Shown here one piece after another: positions 53,630 through 62,698 of a DNA stretch of 64,000 nt. The first letter of the stretch is position 1. Each line of letters opens with the position of its first letter. Below the pieces are notes generated by a model. It was not told the origin of the DNA. It made no database searches and worked only from the letters and a program-made list of their open reading frames with translations. Made by a program: the position numbers and the translations under genes. The DNA comes from Sphingobacteriales bacterium. GTDB taxonomy: Bacteria; Bacteroidota; Bacteroidia; Chitinophagales; UBA2359. The stretch covers positions 62,001 through 126,000 of the forward strand of contig JADJTG010000002.1 of NCBI GenBank assembly GCA_016711285.1, given 5' to 3'.

Positions 53630-55024
53630 TTATTTCATCTCTTTCAATTCATTTACAACTTTTGTAAAAGTCGCTTTTGCATCGCCGAAAAGCATCAAGC
53701 AATTGGGATAGCCGAAGAGTTCGTTTTCAATACCGGCATAGCCTGCCGCCATACTGCGTTTGCTCACAATAACGGTGCGCGCTTTGTCGGCATTTAAGAT
53801 GGGCATTCCGTAAATAGGGCTGTTGGGATTAGTGCGTGCCGCCGGATTGACCACATCATTTGCTCCTATTACAATGGCTACATCGGTATTGGAAAATTCA
53901 TCGTTAATCAGCTCCATTTCCATGAGTTTATCATAAGGCACATTGGCTTCTGCGAGTAATACGTTCATATGACCCGGCATACGTCCTGCCACCGGATGAA
54001 TGGCGAATTTGACACTGATATTGCGTTTTTCCAATAATTCCATCAATTCGCGCATTACATGTTGTGCTTGCGCCACCGCCATTCCGTAGCCCGGTACTAT
54101 CAGCACCGACGAAGCAGCATCTAAAATCAAAGCGGTTTCTTCTATGCCCACTTCTTTTACTGCAATATCACTGCCTTTGCCGCCGCCCGTATCCGTACCT
54201 GTTGTTTGCCCGAAACCTCCCAAAAGCACACTAATCAGCGAGCGGTTCATCGCTTTGCACATAATATCGGTGAGGATAATTCCCGAAGTACCGACCAATG
54301 CACCCGCAATAATGAGTACATTATTACTGAGTACAAATCCTGTGGCGCAAGCCGCCATACCCGAATACGAGTTGAGCAAAGAAATAACCACCGGCATATC
54401 CGCCCCGCCGATAGGAATGACGGTGAGTATGCCCAACAATAAAGAAACAGCCAAAATAATCCACAGCCACAGGCTTTGCTCCACTTGCAGCACCAGCAAT
54501 ACAGAAGCGGCAATACTGCCGATAAACAGCAATAAATTCAGCAAATGCTGCCCCTTGAATTGCACCGAACCGCCGTAAATACTGCCGTTGAGTTTGCCAA
54601 AAGCCACCAAAGAGCCTGTCAGTGTAAGAGCACCGATAAAAATACTCAAAATAATACTGATTAAAGTAATAGTATCCGGTGGATTATGCACCTCCATCAC
54701 CCGCAGCCAATAATCCGAAAGTGCCACCAATACCGAAGCCAAGCCGCCAAAACCATTAAAAAGTGCCACCATCTCCGGCATTTTGGTCATTTGTATCCGC
54801 TGCCCTGCAATAACTCCCACCACACTGCCAATGAGCATCGCCACTAAAATTTCAGGAACACTCGCCAATCCCACCTGCACCATCGTAGCAACAATCGCTA
54901 TGAGCATTGCCAACATAGAATAAAAATTTCCTTCGCGGGCGGTGTTGGTTTTTCCTAATTTTTTGATACCTGCAATAAATAATACGGAGGCTATCAGATA
55001 GGCAATAGATATGAGTGTATTCAT
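53630..55024 (-). CDS. pntB: NAD(P) transhydrogenase subunit beta
   Basis: A 464-aa protein of the PntB family. N-terminal nine-helix membrane domain (IAYLIASVLFIAGIKKLGK; FNGFGGLASVLVALSDYW; LLNSYSGMAACATGFVLSNNVLI), then the NADP(H)-binding domain III with VPGYGMAVAQAQHVMREL, KFAIHPVAGRMPGHMNVLLAEANVPYD, VAIVIGANDVVNPAA and IVSKRSMAAGYAGIENELF. It uses the proton gradient to drive hydride transfer from NADH to NADP+. The partner alpha subunit genes normally lie directly upstream but are absent here; an FKBP gene and its terminator are there instead. Confidence 0.95.
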   Translation of the reverse strand: MNTLISIAYLIASVLFIAGIKKLGKTNTAREGNFYSMLAMLIAIVATMVQVGLASVPEILVAMLIGSVVGVIAGQRIQMTKMPEMVALFNGFGGLASVLVALSDYWLRVMEVHNPPDTITLISIILSIFIGALTLTGSLVAFGKLNGSIYGGSVQFKGQHLLNLLLFIGSIAASVLLVLQVEQSLWLWIILAVSLLLGILTVIPIGGADMPVVISLLNSYSGMAACATGFVLSNNVLIIAGALVGTSGIILTDIMCKAMNRSLISVLLGGFGQTTGTDTGGGKGSDIAVKEVGIEETALILDAASSVLIVPGYGMAVAQAQHVMRELMELLEKRNISVKFAIHPVAGRMPGHMNVLLAEANVPYDKLMEMELINDEFSNTDVAIVIGANDVVNPAARTNPNSPIYGMPILNADKARTVIVSKRSMAAGYAGIENELFGYPNCLMLFGDAKATFTKVVNELKEMK

Positions 55025-55152
55025 ACAATATATTTTGAGTAAAATAGCTGTTGCCGAGCAAGTTACAATTTATTTGGAAAAAGAAGGAATAGAAATTTTA
55101 AAAAATATTTTCAAGTATTTTTTTCTTACCAAAATTAGGTCGTTTTTGGCAA

Positions 55153-55191
55153 ATAAAAAACTGCTGCTCTGTTATTTACACAAAGCAGCAG
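55153..55191 (-). terminator. Rho-independent terminator after the FKBP gene
   Basis: On the minus strand CTGCTGCT pairs with AGCAGCAG around a 15-base loop and is followed by TTTTTTATTT. It separates the FKBP gene from pntB. Confidence 0.85.
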
Positions 55192-55233
55192 CATATCGTA
55201 TCAAATCATTGATACCTCTGTATTATTATCTCA

Positions 55234-55920
55234 TTAAGGCTTTTCGATAGCCAATAATTCTACATCAAAAATAAGGGCAGTGTTGGGTCCGATGTCGTCA
55301 CCTGCGCCGCGCTCGCCATACGCCAAATTTGACGGAATAAACAAACGCCATTTTGAACCAACGGGCATCAGTTGCAAGGCTTCTGTCCAGCCTGCTATCA
55401 CACGATTCACCGGAAAAGAAGCGGGCTGTCCACGTTCCACCGAGCTGTCGAATACAGTGCCGTCAATCAAAGTGCCGTGATAGTGCGTAGAAACCGTACT
55501 TGTAGCCGAAGGTTTAGGTCCATTACCCTCCTTCAAAATTTGATACTGCAAGCCACTGGCGGTGGTCACCACGCCTACTTTTTTGCCGTTTTCAGCTAAG
55601 AAAGCCATACCTTCTTGCTTGTTGATTTCTTTGAGACGTGCCTGTGCCGCCGTAAAATAGGTCTGCAAAAATGTATTCATTTCTGCTTCGGAAAATTGCA
55701 AAGATTTGCCGCCTTGCGCATCTACAAATCCGCGCAATAATTGCTCGCTGTCGATGTCGGTTGCTCCTTGACTTTTCAGTCCGCGTGCCAAATTTACGCC
55801 ATAAGCATAGCTCGCTTTTTGGGTATCGTTCATGTTTGATGTGTTTTGTTGAGCAAAAAGTGCGGTGCTGCAAGCACTCAGCCACAATCCGCCTGTCAAT
55901 AATATTGTTTTTAAATTCAT
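55234..55920 (-). CDS. Exported FKBP-type peptidyl-prolyl cis-trans isomerase
   Basis: About 228 residues. A signal peptide (MNLKTILLTGGLWLSACSTALFAQ), which also has an LSAC lipobox-like site, is followed by the FKBP N-terminal dimerisation domain (KASYAYGVNLARGLKSQG) and the isomerase domain (VSTHYHGTLIDGTVFDSSVERGQPASFPVNRVI, GWTEALQLMPVGSKWRLFIPSNLAYGERGAG, LIFDVELLAIEKP). It helps fold exported proteins. ATG at 55920 is preferred over the longer version, which lacks a signal sequence at the start. Confidence 0.93.
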   Translation of the reverse strand: MNLKTILLTGGLWLSACSTALFAQQNTSNMNDTQKASYAYGVNLARGLKSQGATDIDSEQLLRGFVDAQGGKSLQFSEAEMNTFLQTYFTAAQARLKEINKQEGMAFLAENGKKVGVVTTASGLQYQILKEGNGPKPSATSTVSTHYHGTLIDGTVFDSSVERGQPASFPVNRVIAGWTEALQLMPVGSKWRLFIPSNLAYGERGAGDDIGPNTALIFDVELLAIEKP

Positions 55921-56029
55921 GTTTGTTGGTTGGAGGATAAAATAATGATTGGGTATTTTTTTATAAATAAAATGTATTTTTTCTGTTGAAATGCAAATAA
56001 CGACAGGTATAAACAAAAATTGTGGACGG

Positions 56030-56037
56030 CAAAGTTA
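56030..56037 (-). promoter_or_regulatory. Candidate -7 box for the FKBP gene (TAACTTTG on minus strand)
   Basis: CAAAGTTA on the plus strand reads TAACTTTG; it overlaps the stop region of the PAP2 gene and lies 110 bases before the FKBP start. Confidence 0.45.
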
Positions 56038-56853
56038 AAAAGATAATTGACAGACCACACCTTTTCCTTCATAAGCAGGGGCAATGCTGAACAGTTGCCA
56101 ACGACTGTCGCGGTGATGCAAAGCCGGAATCAGATAACCGCAAGCTGCTCCTACCACATAGCCCACTACTACATCGGAGGCAAAATGCTCTCCCGACAAA
56201 TAACGATAAGTGCCCACTGCCGCCGGCAAAGCGGCTGCCGCCAAATACACAAAAGGACGATGAATAGAGCGTGGGTGATAATCGGCATATACGCGGGCAC
56301 AGAAAAAACTTATCGCCGCCGCATTGGAAGTATGCCCCGAAAAAAAAGACCACCGCGCATATTTGGTGGTTTTGCGGCTCATCGCCACCCACTCATTATA
56401 AGCAAAAGGACGCGGACGCTTGGCGATGCTTTTGGAAAGATGGGTGAGGGCATTGGTGACAAATACCGCCTCCAAACCCAAAGTAGCTACCGTGAGCACA
56501 TCTTCGCGCACACGCGGCGACAACAGCAAAGCCGGCGACAGCACAAAAGCCGAAGCCGCCAAATAGTCGCTGCGTTTTTTGTAAGTCGGCGACAAATTAT
56601 CCAAAGCTCTTTGGTCAGGTTTCCATACTTTGTTGGGGTCAAGAGCCTCCACATCAGTTTCGCTCAAAGGCGGCATCACATATTTTATCCATTGCGCCAC
56701 ACCAAACCCCACAGCACTGCCGCCATATACCCACAAATCTTTGCGGCGGTCTAATACATAAGGGCTGCGGGGGCTTTGAGCCAGTGCCGACATATTTATC
56801 AACAACAAAAAAATACATTCGCAAAGCAGCAAAAAGCGAAAATATAAAAACAT
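56035..56853 (-). CDS. Exported PAP2-family phosphatase
   Basis: About 272 residues with a signal peptide (MFLYFRFLLLCECIFLLLINMSALAQ). The three PAP2 motifs are present: KSIAKRPRPFAYNE (K-x6-RP type), FFSGHTSNAAAISFF (SGH) and RYLSGEHFASDVVVGYVVG (R-x5-H-x3-D). Such phosphatases remove phosphate from lipid phosphates such as undecaprenyl pyrophosphate or phosphatidic acid derivatives. ATG at 56853 gives the signal; the extension to 56919 would overlap the kinase gene. Confidence 0.9.
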   Translation of the reverse strand: MFLYFRFLLLCECIFLLLINMSALAQSPRSPYVLDRRKDLWVYGGSAVGFGVAQWIKYVMPPLSETDVEALDPNKVWKPDQRALDNLSPTYKKRSDYLAASAFVLSPALLLSPRVREDVLTVATLGLEAVFVTNALTHLSKSIAKRPRPFAYNEWVAMSRKTTKYARWSFFSGHTSNAAAISFFCARVYADYHPRSIHRPFVYLAAAALPAAVGTYRYLSGEHFASDVVVGYVVGAACGYLIPALHHRDSRWQLFSIAPAYEGKGVVCQLSF

Positions 56854-56905
56854 GCCGGACTTAGAGAAAAAATTAAAGTAAAAAAATAACGCCAAAAAAT
56901 GTAGT

Positions 56906-57535
56906 TTAAAACAAACCAAACAATTTAGCCGACACCATATTAATTATTTTGCCTAAATCCTCTTGATTTTCGGCAAAATCCAATTCATCAATATCTACAA
57001 TCAGCAATTCGCCCTCTTTATAATTGCCTATCCATTGTTCGTAGTATTCGTTGAGGCGTTTGAGATAATCCATACGCAGGTTTTCTTCATAAGCACGACC
57101 TCTTTTTTGAATTTGGCTCACCAATTTGGGCACCGAAGCGCGGATATAAATGAGCAAATCGGGAGGTGTAATAAACTGCGTCATGAGCAGAAACAAAGAC
57201 GTATAATTATTGAAATCGCGGCTGCTCATCAGTCCCATGTGGTGCAGGTTGGGCGCAAAAATAAGCGCATCTTCATAGATAGTACGGTCTTGCACCACCG
57301 TTTTATCCCCCGTATTAATATCGCATACCTGCCGAAAGCGGCTGTTCAGAAAATACACCTGCAAATTGAACGACCAGCGCGGCATATCGTTATAAAAATC
57401 CTGCAAATACGGATTAATTTCTACATCTTCAAAGTGGGTCTCCCACCCGAAATGTTTTGCCAGCAGTTCGGCTAAAGTTGTTTTTCCGGCTCCTATATTA
57501 CCGGAAATACCGATGTGTTTAATGGGGCGTTCCAA
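56906..57535 (-). CDS. Deoxynucleoside kinase
   Basis: A 209-aa protein with a P-loop GNIGAGKTTLAELLAKHFGW, the family sequence FLNSRFRQVCDI, VVQDRTIYEDALIFA (DR motif for substrate binding) and RGRAYEENLRMDYLKRLNEYYEQW (arginine-rich lid). This is the dCK/dGK family, which phosphorylates deoxyadenosine, deoxyguanosine or deoxycytidine in nucleoside salvage. A TATCTTTG box lies 47 bases upstream. Confidence 0.92.
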   Translation of the reverse strand: MERPIKHIGISGNIGAGKTTLAELLAKHFGWETHFEDVEINPYLQDFYNDMPRWSFNLQVYFLNSRFRQVCDINTGDKTVVQDRTIYEDALIFAPNLHHMGLMSSRDFNNYTSLFLLMTQFITPPDLLIYIRASVPKLVSQIQKRGRAYEENLRMDYLKRLNEYYEQWIGNYKEGELLIVDIDELDFAENQEDLGKIINMVSAKLFGLF

Positions 57536-57901
57536 AGGTAAATGTGCGCTTTTTAATGAAAGAAAAATAAATCCTGTTCGTGCAAAGATAGGTAAAAGCC
57601 CTGATACGATACAGTTAATTTTATCAATAAAATGAAAAAAAACCGGACTTTATCCTGTGTTTTAAAACAAAAAGCAAGCGTAAAGTTTTTTATATAAATA
57701 AAGTAATATTTTGTAATCAAGACATTATTATAAAATATTAGAATTTAGGTATAAAACCTGCCAGACTCGCCGGATTGCAAGCCAAAACAATATAAAAACA
57801 ATACAGCAGCTTAAAAAAGCTAACTATCTTACTTTTATCACTAATTTTACCCTTTCTAAAAATAGTTTGGATTCTGTTTTTTTTAACACAAAAATACCCT
57901 C
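57536..57901. other. Intergenic region between divergent deoxynucleoside kinase and pheS genes
   Basis: 366 AT-rich bases. CAAAGATA at 57583-57590 reads TATCTTTG on the minus strand, a good -7 box for the kinase gene. I see no comparable box for pheS, no RNA structure that I can name and no small gene. Confidence 0.45.
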
Positions 57902-58921
57902 ATGAGTCAGGAACTCTTAGCAGCCGTACATCAAAAAATTGCCGAAATTGCACAATATCCCATCAGCGATGCCGCCTCTTTAGAACAGTTTCGTATTGCC
58001 TATTTGGGTAGTAAAAACGAACTAAAAGATTTATTCGGTGAAATGCGCAACGTAAGCCCCGACCTCAAAAAAGAATTCGGGCAACTGCTCAATACCGCCA
58101 AACAAAACGCCGAACAACGCCACGAAACGGAAAAGAAAAAACTCGCTTCGGCAAAACGCCAAACCGACATTCCCGACCTTTCGCTGCCCGCCGCTTTCAG
58201 TATGGGCACCCGCCACCCCATTTCGGCGGTGCGCAACGAAGTCTGCAATATTTTCCGCCGTTTGGGTTTTGTCATTGAAGAAGACCGCGAAATAGAAGAC
58301 GACTGGCACAACTTCACAGCACTCAACTTTCCGCCGGAGCACCCCGCCCGCGATATGCAAGACACCTTTTTTATTGACGAGCAAATGGCATTGCGCACAC
58401 ATACCTCATCGGTGCAGGTGCGCCTGATGGAAAAAAGCCAACCGCCTATCCGCGCTATTATGCCCGGACGCGTATATCGCAACGAAACCATCTCTGCACG
58501 CTCTCATTGCCAATTTCATCAAGTAGAGGGCTTGTTCGTTGCCGAAAACGTGTCCCTCGCCGACCTCAAACAAACTTTGTTTTATTTCGCACAGGAAATG
58601 TTTGGCAAAGACACCAAAATCCGTTTCCGTCCGAGTTATTTTCCCTTCACCGAAATTTCGGCAGAAATGGACGTAAGCTGTTTTATCTGCCACCAAAAAG
58701 GTTGCAATGTGTGCAAACACAGCGGCTGGGTAGAAATTCTCGGCTGCGGTATGGTAGATCCCAATGTGTTCGACAACTGCGGCATTGACTCCAATCGCTA
58801 TACAGGTTTCGCCTTTGGTATGGGCATCGAGCGCATTGCTATGCTGAAATATCGCATCAACGACATACGCCACTTTTTTGAGAATGATTTGCGCTTCTTA
58901 AAACAATTTGCAGGCATATAG
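57902..58921 (+). CDS. pheS: Phenylalanine-tRNA ligase alpha subunit
   Basis: A 339-aa protein of normal PheS length. N-terminal coiled arm (residues 1-90, YLGSKNELKDLFGEM), then motif 2 and 3 regions of class II synthetases: HPISAVRNEVCNIFRRLGF, RTHTSSVQVRLMEKSQPP, PGRVYRNETISARSHCQFHQVEG, FRPSYFPFTEISAEMDV and GFAFGMGIERIAMLKYRINDIR. CFICHQKGCNVCKHSGWVEILG matches the zinc-less insertion region. The partner pheT is not in the window, as is common when the two are unlinked. Confidence 0.96.
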   Translation: MSQELLAAVHQKIAEIAQYPISDAASLEQFRIAYLGSKNELKDLFGEMRNVSPDLKKEFGQLLNTAKQNAEQRHETEKKKLASAKRQTDIPDLSLPAAFSMGTRHPISAVRNEVCNIFRRLGFVIEEDREIEDDWHNFTALNFPPEHPARDMQDTFFIDEQMALRTHTSSVQVRLMEKSQPPIRAIMPGRVYRNETISARSHCQFHQVEGLFVAENVSLADLKQTLFYFAQEMFGKDTKIRFRPSYFPFTEISAEMDVSCFICHQKGCNVCKHSGWVEILGCGMVDPNVFDNCGIDSNRYTGFAFGMGIERIAMLKYRINDIRHFFENDLRFLKQFAGI

Positions 58922-58999
58922 TTTTTTTGTTAAAAAAACATTAGCTCTGTACTTGTTGTTATGATGGCAGAGCAATATCATTTTTATTAAAAATCAACA

Positions 59000-61888
59000 G
59001 TGGCTAAAAAAAATACGTCAGCTCCTACCGCCACCAAACAAGAAATAGAAGCCATAGAAGTGGTGGGCGCAAAGGTGCATAACCTCAAAAACATCAATGT
59101 ACAACTGCCGCGCAATAGTTTGTGTGTCATTACCGGCATTAGTGGCAGCGGCAAGTCGTCTCTCGCCTTCGATACCATCTTCGCCGAAGGACAACGCCGC
59201 TATATGGAAAGCTTTTCGGCTTATGCCCGTCAGTTTGTAGGTGGCTTTGAGCGTCCTGACGTAGAAAAAATCAACGGACTTACGCCGGTGGTGTCCATTG
59301 AACAAAAAAGCACCAACCGCAATCCGCGCTCAACAGTAGGTACTGTCACCGAACTCTACGATTTTCTGCGCCTCCTGTATGCCCGCACCGCCGATGCCTA
59401 TTCCTACATCACCAACAAGCCAATGGTGCGTTTCAGCGAAGCGCAAATGATAGAATTTATCTCCACACACTATGCACAACAAGCCATTGTATTATTAGCA
59501 CCCTTGGTAAAAGGACGCAAAGGACACTACCGCGAATTGTTTGAGCAAATTCGCAAACAAGGCTATGTGCGGGTGCGCGTGGACGGCGAAATGCTGGAAA
59601 TTGTCCCCAAAATGCAACTCGACCGTTACAAAGTTCACGACATTGAAGTGGTGATAGACCGTTTTACGGTAGAAGAAAAAAATCATCTGCGCTTGCGCGA
59701 ATCGCTGCAAAGAGCTTTGCATTCGGGTAAAGATATTGTAATGGTACAGACACATCAGGGCGGCGACTTAAAAACACTTTCCAAAAACCTCATGTGTGCC
59801 GATAGCGGCATCGCCTACGAAGAACCTTCGCCCAATACCTTTTCTTTCAACTCGCCTTATGGTGCTTGCCCTGTATGCAAAGGTCTGGGGCGTATTCCAA
59901 AAGCAGATTTGGATTTGATTATCCCCGACCCCACCCTTTCCATCGAAGTTGGCGGTTTAGCTCCTTTGGGCGAAGAGCGCGACACTTATACCTATGCAAA
60001 AATCAAGGCATTAGCCGCCAAATATCAATTCAGCCTCAAACAGCCCATTGAACAACTGCCAAAAGCGGCTTTGGATTTGATTTTATACGGCTCTGAAAAA
60101 GGACAGCCTGTTACAGAAACCATCGGATATGGCACAAAACGCTGGTACGATTTGGAGTTTGAAGGGCTTTGCAATATAGTGTTGCGCTGCTCGCAGGATA
60201 ATGACGCTCAATCTTTGCAACGGTGGGCGGAGCAATATATTCGCCATTTGCGCTGTGATGATTGCGGCGGCACGCGCCTCAAGCAAGAAGCGCGTTATTA
60301 TAAAATAGACGGTAAAAATATTGCCGAACTGGTAGAGATGGATTTGTCGGTTTTGTATGAATGGTTCAAAGACATAGAACCGCGCCTCAGCGAACGCCAG
60401 CGCAGCATTGCTCACGATTTGCTCAAAGAAATACGCGCCCGTTTAGAGTTTTTGCTCAATGTGGGTTTGGATTATCTGAGCCTCAACCGCCCCACCGCTT
60501 CTTTGTCGGGCGGCGAAAGCCAGCGTATTCGCCTCGCCACACAAATCGGCTCGCAGTTGGTGGGCATCACTTATATCCTCGACGAGCCGAGTATTGGTTT
60601 GCATCAGCGCGACAACCACCGCCTCATTCATTCGCTCAAAAACCTCCGCGACAGCGGCAATACGGTTTTGGTGGTAGAACACGACCGCGACATTATGCTC
60701 GCTGCCGACCATATCGTGGATTTGGGACCGGGTGCGGGAATTTTGGGCGGAAAAGTGGTGAATGAAGGCACAGCAGCACAATTTCGGCAGCAACACAGCC
60801 TCACCGCCGACTATCTGAGCCGCCGCAAAGACATTGAGCTACCCCACGAAAGACGAAACGGCAACGGCAAAACCCTGATATTGCGGGGCGCACGCGGTCA
60901 TAATCTCAAAAACATAGATTTGCATTTGCCGCTTGGCACTTTCATCGCCATTACGGGTGTATCGGGCAGCGGAAAATCTTCGCTCATTACCGACACGCTG
61001 TATCCGGTACTGATGCAGCATTTTTACCGTTCCAAAAGAGCAGCTTTGAATTACGACAGCATAGAAGGTCTGGAGCATTTGGATAAAATTATTGAAATAG
61101 ACCAATCGCCTATCGGCAGAACACCGCGCTCCAATCCGGCTACTTATATCAAATTGTTTGATGAAATACGCAATATATACGCCAAACTACCCGAAGCGCA
61201 AGTGCGCGGCTATAAAGCAGGGCGTTTTTCGTTTAATATGAAAGGCGGACGCTGCGAAACCTGCGAAGGCGGCGGTATGCGCATCATCGCTATGAATTTT
61301 TTGCCCGATGTGAGCGTATTGTGCGAAACCTGCTTAGGCAAACGCTACAACCGCGAAACCTTGGAAGTGCGCTACAAAGGAAAATCCATCAACGATGTGC
61401 TGAATATGAATGTACACGAAGCACTAGATTTTTTTGAACATTTTCCGAAAATTGCCCAAAAGATAAAAACGTTGCAGGAGGTGGGTTTGGGTTATATCAC
61501 TTTGGGACAGGCAGCTACTACCCTTTCCGGCGGCGAAGCGCAACGCATCAAATTGGCAGCAGAACTGAGCAAACGGGCAAGCGGCAAAACGCTGTATATT
61601 TTAGATGAACCCAGCACCGGCTTGCACTTTGAAGATGTCCGTATGCTGCTGGAAGTATTGCAAAAATTGGCAGACAAAGGCAATACAGTAGTGGTGATTG
61701 AGCATAATTTAGACATTATTAAAGTGGCGGATTATGTGGTGGATATGGGCAAAGAAGGTGGCAAAGGCGGCGGCGAAATTTTGTTTGCGGGTACACCCGA
61801 AGCCCTCGCTGAATGTGCAGAAAGCTATACAGGGCAATTTTTAAAAGAGGAATTGTTGCAGATGCAGGGCACGGAACAAGCATCTTAA
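59000..61888 (+). CDS. uvrA: Excinuclease ABC subunit A
   Basis: A 962-aa protein with two ABC ATPase halves. Walker A sites are GISGSGKSS near residue 44 and GVSGSGKSS near residue 652; signature motifs are LSGGESQRIRLA and LSGGEAQRIKLA; Walker B regions are YILDEPSIGLHQRD and YILDEPSTGLHFED. Zinc-finger cysteines are CPVCKGLG with CDDCGG, and CETCEGGG with CETCLGKR. UvrA finds bulky DNA damage and loads UvrB in nucleotide excision repair. The start is GTG, preceded by a purine-rich stretch. The length fits a standard UvrA. Confidence 0.96.
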   Translation: MAKKNTSAPTATKQEIEAIEVVGAKVHNLKNINVQLPRNSLCVITGISGSGKSSLAFDTIFAEGQRRYMESFSAYARQFVGGFERPDVEKINGLTPVVSIEQKSTNRNPRSTVGTVTELYDFLRLLYARTADAYSYITNKPMVRFSEAQMIEFISTHYAQQAIVLLAPLVKGRKGHYRELFEQIRKQGYVRVRVDGEMLEIVPKMQLDRYKVHDIEVVIDRFTVEEKNHLRLRESLQRALHSGKDIVMVQTHQGGDLKTLSKNLMCADSGIAYEEPSPNTFSFNSPYGACPVCKGLGRIPKADLDLIIPDPTLSIEVGGLAPLGEERDTYTYAKIKALAAKYQFSLKQPIEQLPKAALDLILYGSEKGQPVTETIGYGTKRWYDLEFEGLCNIVLRCSQDNDAQSLQRWAEQYIRHLRCDDCGGTRLKQEARYYKIDGKNIAELVEMDLSVLYEWFKDIEPRLSERQRSIAHDLLKEIRARLEFLLNVGLDYLSLNRPTASLSGGESQRIRLATQIGSQLVGITYILDEPSIGLHQRDNHRLIHSLKNLRDSGNTVLVVEHDRDIMLAADHIVDLGPGAGILGGKVVNEGTAAQFRQQHSLTADYLSRRKDIELPHERRNGNGKTLILRGARGHNLKNIDLHLPLGTFIAITGVSGSGKSSLITDTLYPVLMQHFYRSKRAALNYDSIEGLEHLDKIIEIDQSPIGRTPRSNPATYIKLFDEIRNIYAKLPEAQVRGYKAGRFSFNMKGGRCETCEGGGMRIIAMNFLPDVSVLCETCLGKRYNRETLEVRYKGKSINDVLNMNVHEALDFFEHFPKIAQKIKTLQEVGLGYITLGQAATTLSGGEAQRIKLAAELSKRASGKTLYILDEPSTGLHFEDVRMLLEVLQKLADKGNTVVVIEHNLDIIKVADYVVDMGKEGGKGGGEILFAGTPEALAECAESYTGQFLKEELLQMQGTEQAS

Positions 61889-61960
61889 TGCTGATGATAT
61901 TGTATTTTTTGTATTATTGTTTTTTCAATAGGCACAGTTTATTTTACAGACTCATATTTC

Positions 61961-62665
61961 ATGAAAAGAAAACCTTTTTTAGTAGTGCTTACAGGGGCGG
62001 GCATCAGTGCCGAAAGCGGCGTAAAAACTTTCCGCGATGCGGGTGGTTTGTGGGAAGGACACGATGTAATGGAGGTTGCTTCGCCGCAGGGCTGGCACAA
62101 AAATCCGAAATTAGTGCTTGACTTTTATAACCAACGCCGCCGTCAGTTGGCAACCGTGCAGCCCAATGCCGCCCATCATTTTCTCAAAGAAATGGAAAAT
62201 TATTTTGAGGTGCAGGTTATTACACAAAATGTAGATGATTTGCACGAGCGCGCCGGCTCTTCCAAAATACTGCATCTGCACGGACAACTGACGCAGGTGC
62301 GCAGTACACACAATATCAACGACATTCGCGACATCGGCTACAAAGACCTCAACTGGGGCGATACCTGCGAAAAAGGCTATCAGTTGCGCCCGAATATTGT
62401 GTGGTTCGGCGAAATGGTACCCGCTATGGAGTCAGCCGCCCTCATCGCCGAAAACGCCGATATTATGCTCGTCATAGGCACTTCGTTGGTGGTGTATCCT
62501 GCCGCTTCGTTGTTGCACTACACACGCCCCAACATACCCAAATACCTCATCAATCCGAATACAGATGATTTCAGCCGCCTCAGAGGCATCACTATGATAG
62601 CAGAAGCTGCTACAACAGGTGTTGAGCAATTGCGCCCTTTGTTGATGCAGCACCTGAACGGCTGA
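61961..62665 (+). CDS. cobB: CobB-type sirtuin (NAD-dependent protein deacylase)
   Basis: A 234-aa protein with the sirtuin motifs GAGISAESGVKTFRDAGGLW, TQNVDDLHERAG, LHLHGQL (catalytic His) and RPNIVWFGEMVP, VIGTSLVVYPAASLL. The YNQRRRQL segment carries the Tyr-x-x-Arg pair of class III sirtuins that favour succinyl-, malonyl- or glutaryl-lysine. The four zinc cysteines of most sirtuins are not present (one Cys only, in DTCEKG), as in other short CobB relatives from this phylum. It starts 72 bases after uvrA. Confidence 0.93.
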   Translation: MKRKPFLVVLTGAGISAESGVKTFRDAGGLWEGHDVMEVASPQGWHKNPKLVLDFYNQRRRQLATVQPNAAHHFLKEMENYFEVQVITQNVDDLHERAGSSKILHLHGQLTQVRSTHNINDIRDIGYKDLNWGDTCEKGYQLRPNIVWFGEMVPAMESAALIAENADIMLVIGTSLVVYPAASLLHYTRPNIPKYLINPNTDDFSRLRGITMIAEAATTGVEQLRPLLMQHLNG

Positions 62666-62698
62666 AGTGTATAGTGCGGGAAAAGAATAATTGTATCT

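Noticed and set aside
55011..55250. Plus-strand frame of 79 codons between pntB and the FKBP gene
   Set aside because: It runs through the FKBP terminator and into both neighbouring genes on the opposite strand; no family likeness.
56047..56754. Plus-strand frame of 235 codons in the PAP2 gene
   Set aside because: Antisense shadow; the opposite strand has all three PAP2 motifs.
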